Shown here in pieces: positions 61,144 through 64,000 of a DNA stretch of 64,000 nt (position 1 is the first letter of the stretch; every line of letters begins with the position of its first letter). The translations under genes and the position numbers were made by a program. Location of the stretch: NCBI GenBank assembly GCA_900112325.1, contig FOLJ01000006.1:62001-126000 (forward strand), written 5' to 3'. This DNA is from Micromonospora sediminimaris. Its GTDB lineage: Bacteria; Actinomycetota; Actinomycetes; Mycobacteriales; Micromonosporaceae. The notes below the pieces were generated by a model. That model had not been told where the DNA came from and searched no databases. It saw nothing but the letters and a program-made list of their open reading frames with translations.

Positions 61144-61144
61144 G

Positions 61145-61483
61145 ATGACCGCACCCACCGCAGCAAGCACCGCCGCCGCCGGCTGCGCGGCTCCCGATCA
61201 GGCCGCCCCGCTGCCGGCCGGCCTCGACTTGGAGCGGGAGACCGTCATCACCGGGGTCGTCCGCTCCGCGGAGGGCGAGGCGGTGCCGGGCGCGTACGTC
61301 CGTCTGCTCGACTCGACAGGTGAGTTCACCGCCGAGGTGGTGACCTCGCCGGCCGGCCAGTTCCGCTTCTTCGCCGCGCCCGGCGCCTGGACGTTGCGGG
61401 CGCTCTCCCGTCAGGGCAACGGAGACACCACCGTGACCGCCGGTCGCGGCATCAACGAGGTGGCCGTCACCGTCACCGACTGA
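61145..61483 (+). CDS. sseC: SseC-type DUF1416 sulfur protein
   Basis: A 112-residue DUF1416 protein with a beta-sandwich fold. It starts with an Ala/Thr-rich tail containing GCAAPDQ, then ITGVVRSAEGEAVPGAYVRLLDS and FRFFAAPGAWTLRALSR. In mycobacteria the homologue SseC is always next to cysA2, as here, with a single base between the genes. The role is unproven; sulfur relay or carrier function is inferred. A strong terminator lies 31 bases downstream. Confidence 0.9.
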   Translation: MTAPTAASTAAAGCAAPDQAAPLPAGLDLERETVITGVVRSAEGEAVPGAYVRLLDSTGEFTAEVVTSPAGQFRFFAAPGAWTLRALSRQGNGDTTVTAGRGINEVAVTVTD

Positions 61484-61514
61484 CAGCTCTGGCTGACCCG
61501 CTCTGATCGGCCTC

Positions 61515-61549
61515 GTGGCCCGCATCCCTCCCAAGAGGATGCGGGCCAC
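61515..61549 (+). terminator. Terminator after the cysA2-sseC operon
   Basis: GTGGCCCGCATCC and GGATGCGGGCCAC form a perfect 13-base-pair stem around CTCCCAAGA. Confidence 0.88.
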
Positions 61550-61559
61550 CCGCCGTCTG

Positions 61560-61680
61560 CACCCCACCCCGCCCTGAGCTGCGCACTCCCTGCGCCGCAC
61601 GCCCCCGCCGCCCTGCGCGCTCCCCGCTGCGCGCTGCCCGCCGCGCCCTGCGCGCTCCCCGCCCCCGCCCCCGCCCCCGC
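61560..61680. repeat. C-rich low-complexity tract
   Basis: CCCTGCGCGCTCCCCGC occurs twice (about 61611 and 61645), followed by runs of CCCCCG (61662-61680). No gene is carried here. Confidence 0.6.
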
Positions 61681-61688
61681 GAGGCTGT

Positions 61689-61742
61689 GGCAGCAACTTC
61701 GCTGATGTTGCTGCCCTGACGACGCCGGATACAGCAGTATCC
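61689..61742. repeat. Paired-hairpin element (REP-like)
   Basis: GGCAGCAAC and GTTGCTGCC form a perfect 9-base-pair hairpin at 61689-61715, closely followed by GGATAC-AGCA-GTATCC at 61727-61742. The pair stands out from the surrounding G/C run by its mixed composition. It resembles a dispersed extragenic palindrome. Confidence 0.55.
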
Positions 61743-61782
61743 CTGAAACTGCCGGGGGTGCCGGGCCGCTGGCCCGGGGCAC

Positions 61783-61930
61783 GCCCGGGGTCCGGGGGGC
61801 GAGGCGCTGCCCGGGGTCCGGGGGCGAGGCGCTGCCCGGGGTTCCGGGCGCGGCGTTGCCGGGGGTTCCGGGCGGGCGAGGCACCGCCCGGGCGCGGCGT
61901 TGCCCGGGGTTCCGGGCGGGTGGGTGTTGG
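61783..61930. repeat. Imperfect minisatellite, unit about 25 bp
   Basis: Units starting GCCCGGGGTCCGGGG begin at 61783 and 61809 (26 and 25 bases); related units starting GCCCGGGGTTCCGGGC begin at 61834 and 61902, with degenerate copies between. It is C/G-only and lies in the gap before the convergent Kelch gene. Confidence 0.65.
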
Positions 61931-61989
61931 CGGGAGTCGGGGGCGGGGCACCGGCCCGTGCGGGCCGGCGCCCCGCCGTGTGGGTCGGG

Positions 61990-64000
61990 TCAGATGCCGG
62001 TGGCTCTGGTGCAGGTGGAGGCGGGATCAAGGGCGAAGTCGAGCGTGCCGACGATGCCCGCCTCGATGCGGTGGCGCTGTACCTGCGGCACCCAGCCGTC
62101 CTTGGCCACGATGACCTCGTAGCGGCCCTTCGGCAGCCACCAGGCGTAGCGGCCGTTGCCGTCGGCCGTCAGGGTGGTTCCGGTGCCGGCCGAGATCAGG
62201 TTCACCCGTACCGTCGCCGGGATACCGACCGTGACACCGCCGCAGGTGGTGCCGGTGACGGTGCCCCGGATCTTGCCCCAGCTGGCCGGCGGCGACACGT
62301 TCATCTCCACCGAGACCGGGGTGACCGGGTAGGGGCTGTCGGAGGCGATGGCGAGTTCGCCCGCGTACCGGCCGGGTTGGGCGACGCCCGCCGCCTCGGT
62401 GGCCGTCAGGGTGACGGTCACCGTCCGCGACTCGCCCGGCGCGAGGGTGAAGGTGGCCGGGGAACTGTCCAGCCAGGGCAGGTCGGCCTCGGCTGCGCAG
62501 AGCTCCAGACCACCGAGCCGTTCGCTGTCCGCGCTGCCCACGAAGGAGCTGGGTGACCCGCCGATCTTGTACGCGCCGCAGGTGGCGGCCCCCCGGTACC
62601 GGCTGAAGCGGGCGTTGGGCAGGTCACGCCAGGCGCCGGTGACCGGGTCGAAGCCGACCGTTCGGTTGGTGACCGCCGTCGAGCCGTCGGTCACCCCACC
62701 GGCCAGCACCAGCAGCCCGCCGGCCGCCGCGTACTGTGAGCCCCACAGCTCCACCGGCAGGTCTGGCAGCGGACTCCAGTTGTCGGTGGCGGGGTCGTAC
62801 CGGTAGGCGTCGGTGTACTCGGTGCTGCCCGTGCCACCGGCACAGTAGACCGAGGCGCCGATCCCGCCGCAGGCCAGCCACGACACCGGGTGTGGATAGG
62901 CAGCACCGGTGCTGAACGAGCCGGTGTCCGGGTCGAACACCACCAGGCCGTCGCTGTCGGTGCAGGTGGCGTCGGCGCAGCCACCCACCAGGTACACCTT
63001 CCCGCCGACCACGGCCGAGCCGGCCGCCGCGACCGGGGCCGGATTGGTCACTCCCGGCAGGGTGCTCCACGTGCCGCTGGCCGGGTCGAAGACGTCGACC
63101 GTGGCGACTGTGGCGTCGTCGGCGCCCCAACCTCCGATCACGTAGAGCTTGCCGCCGACCGCTGCCGCAGCGGGCTTGGACCGTACCGTCGGCAGGTCGG
63201 GCAGGGCGGTCCAGGCGCCCGGCGCGGGGTCGTACACCCATGCCTTGCGCTCGGTGCCGGTGCCACCGCCACCACCGACCGAGTAGATCTTCCCGTCCAG
63301 CCACGCGGCGGCGTTGTCGTAGATCGACGTCGGCAGCTTGGCGATCTCGGTCCACGCCTCGTCCTCGGCGGTAGCGGCCTGGGATGCCGCCCCGCCGTAC
63401 GGGGTGCCGGTGCGGGCCTTGCTGATCCCCTTCATCTTCTGCTCCCGCAGCGGCGCGCCGTCGCGCCTGAGCAGTTCGAACTGACCGGCCCGTTCCAGTA
63501 GGTCTACGCTGGCCGGCGCGGTACCGCTGTTCCGGACCGTCACCCGGGTGGTGCGGCTGCTGCCGTACGGCTGATGTGACTCGATCGATGTCGGGCTGAC
63601 CGTCAGCCGGCCTGCGGCGAGGGCGAAGTTGGCCCGCTTGACCCGGTCGGCGGTGACCGTCACCTCCTTGGTCACCGGCGCGTACGGGGTGCGGTCCGCG
63701 GTGAACGGGTGGGTGCCGGTGAGTCCGGAGAAGAGCCAGTAGAAGCCGTCCGGCTCGGCCGGGTCCTCGGGCGTGGCCGCCGAGACCGCCCGGTCCTCGG
63801 GACGGTGGTCGCTGGCCACCGTCACGCCGTTGAGCGGGTCACCGGTGTTGCGGTCCGTGGTGGTGCCTACCACCAGCCCGCCGGGCACCGGCGAGCACTC
63901 GCGGTTGACCACCTCCACGTCGTCCACCTGCCACCACCAGGCGAAGGTGCCGTTGAACCGGAAGCGGAACAGCGCGGAAGCGGCGTTCGCGGCCGGGTCG
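61990..64000 (-). CDS. Secreted Kelch-repeat protein, C-terminal part
   Basis: About 670 residues of a larger protein whose N-terminus lies outside the window on the right. Reading from the edge: a MAM/lectin-like end (FRFNGTFAWWWQVDDVEV), a carboxypeptidase-regulatory-like domain (GTTTDRNTGDPLNGVTV), an Ig-like domain, then five to six Kelch repeats such as LYVIGGWG with VDVFDPASGTWSTLPG, a second Ig-like region, and a final carboxypeptidase-regulatory-like domain. Several Cys in the Kelch part suggest oxidation outside the cell. Proteins with this tail in relatives are often large subtilases, but no protease residues are visible here. Confidence 0.82.
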   Translation of the reverse strand, partial: DPAANAASALFRFRFNGTFAWWWQVDDVEVVNRECSPVPGGLVVGTTTDRNTGDPLNGVTVASDHRPEDRAVSAATPEDPAEPDGFYWLFSGLTGTHPFTADRTPYAPVTKEVTVTADRVKRANFALAAGRLTVSPTSIESHQPYGSSRTTRVTVRNSGTAPASVDLLERAGQFELLRRDGAPLREQKMKGISKARTGTPYGGAASQAATAEDEAWTEIAKLPTSIYDNAAAWLDGKIYSVGGGGGTGTERKAWVYDPAPGAWTALPDLPTVRSKPAAAAVGGKLYVIGGWGADDATVATVDVFDPASGTWSTLPGVTNPAPVAAAGSAVVGGKVYLVGGCADATCTDSDGLVVFDPDTGSFSTGAAYPHPVSWLACGGIGASVYCAGGTGSTEYTDAYRYDPATDNWSPLPDLPVELWGSQYAAAGGLLVLAGGVTDGSTAVTNRTVGFDPVTGAWRDLPNARFSRYRGAATCGAYKIGGSPSSFVGSADSERLGGLELCAAEADLPWLDSSPATFTLAPGESRTVTVTLTATEAAGVAQPGRYAGELAIASDSPYPVTPVSVEMNVSPPASWGKIRGTVTGTTCGGVTVGIPATVRVNLISAGTGTTLTADGNGRYAWWLPKGRYEVIVAKDGWVPQVQRHRIEAGIVGTLDFALDPASTCTRATGI

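Overview
The window is dense, high-GC actinobacterial chromosome, most likely from Micromonospora or a close relative in the Micromonosporaceae. The evidence is a mycothiol synthase (MshD), an orphan GlnR regulator, a complete conservon (CvnA-D), stand-alone GroEL controlled by CIRCE, a mycobacterial-type CysA2/SseC pair behind a cysteine-rich leader peptide, frequent GTG and TTG starts, and many genes whose start codon lies 6-7 bases after a TANNNT box (leaderless transcription). No phage, insertion sequence, CRISPR array, tRNA or rRNA gene was seen, so this is core chromosome rather than an island.

Layout. 1-2.3 kb: the start of an amino acid permease, a PAP2 phosphatase and a DUF4032 kinase-like protein. 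2.3-6.3 kb: an amino-sugar catabolic operon (SIS protein, ROK kinase, NagA), divergent from a DeoR-type repressor with two matching operators between them. 6.4-10.7 kb: an ABC exporter, a DUF3263 protein, a PP2C-like phosphatase and an acetyltransferase. 10.7-19.1 kb, minus strand: a Cdc48-like double AAA ATPase, then a conservon with an additional membrane sensor at its head. 19.5-23.2 kb: an unusual fusion of an exported alpha/beta hydrolase with an ABC ATPase, plus its permease. 23.3-26.2 kb: a DUF4232 lipoprotein, a DoxX protein behind a CebR-like operator, and threonine synthase behind a SAM-I riboswitch. 26.4-31.3 kb: tandem twin acetyltransferases, a PaaN-type aldehyde dehydrogenase, another acetyltransferase and a cold-shock protein. 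31.4-39.9 kb: a membrane protein, groEL with two CIRCE operators, a polytopic subtilase, GlpD and a lipoprotein. 39.9-47.5 kb: a GlcD-type oxidase, small DUF proteins, FUSC and PrsW membrane proteins, a GroES-like protein and an AI-2E transporter. 47.6-53.2 kb: a DinG-like helicase, a DUF402 protein, and a phosphate module (PPK2, PhoU-like protein, Pit) with a PHO box. 53.2-61.5 kb: an oxidoreductase, a NUDIX protein, MshD, a polysaccharide deacetylase, GlnR, two envelope proteins, and the CysA2/SseC sulfur operon. 61.5-64 kb: repeat-rich intergenic DNA and the C-terminal half of a large secreted Kelch protein that runs off the window.

The strongest biology is regulatory. Recognisable cis-elements sit in front of the genes expected to need them: SAM riboswitch to thrC, polycysteine leader to cysA2, PHO-box repeats to pit, twin CIRCE to groEL, and paired DeoR operators to the nag operon. 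The most unusual proteins are the hydrolase-ABC fusion, the polytopic subtilase, the extra conservon sensor and a Cdc48 homologue with a decayed first ATPase domain.
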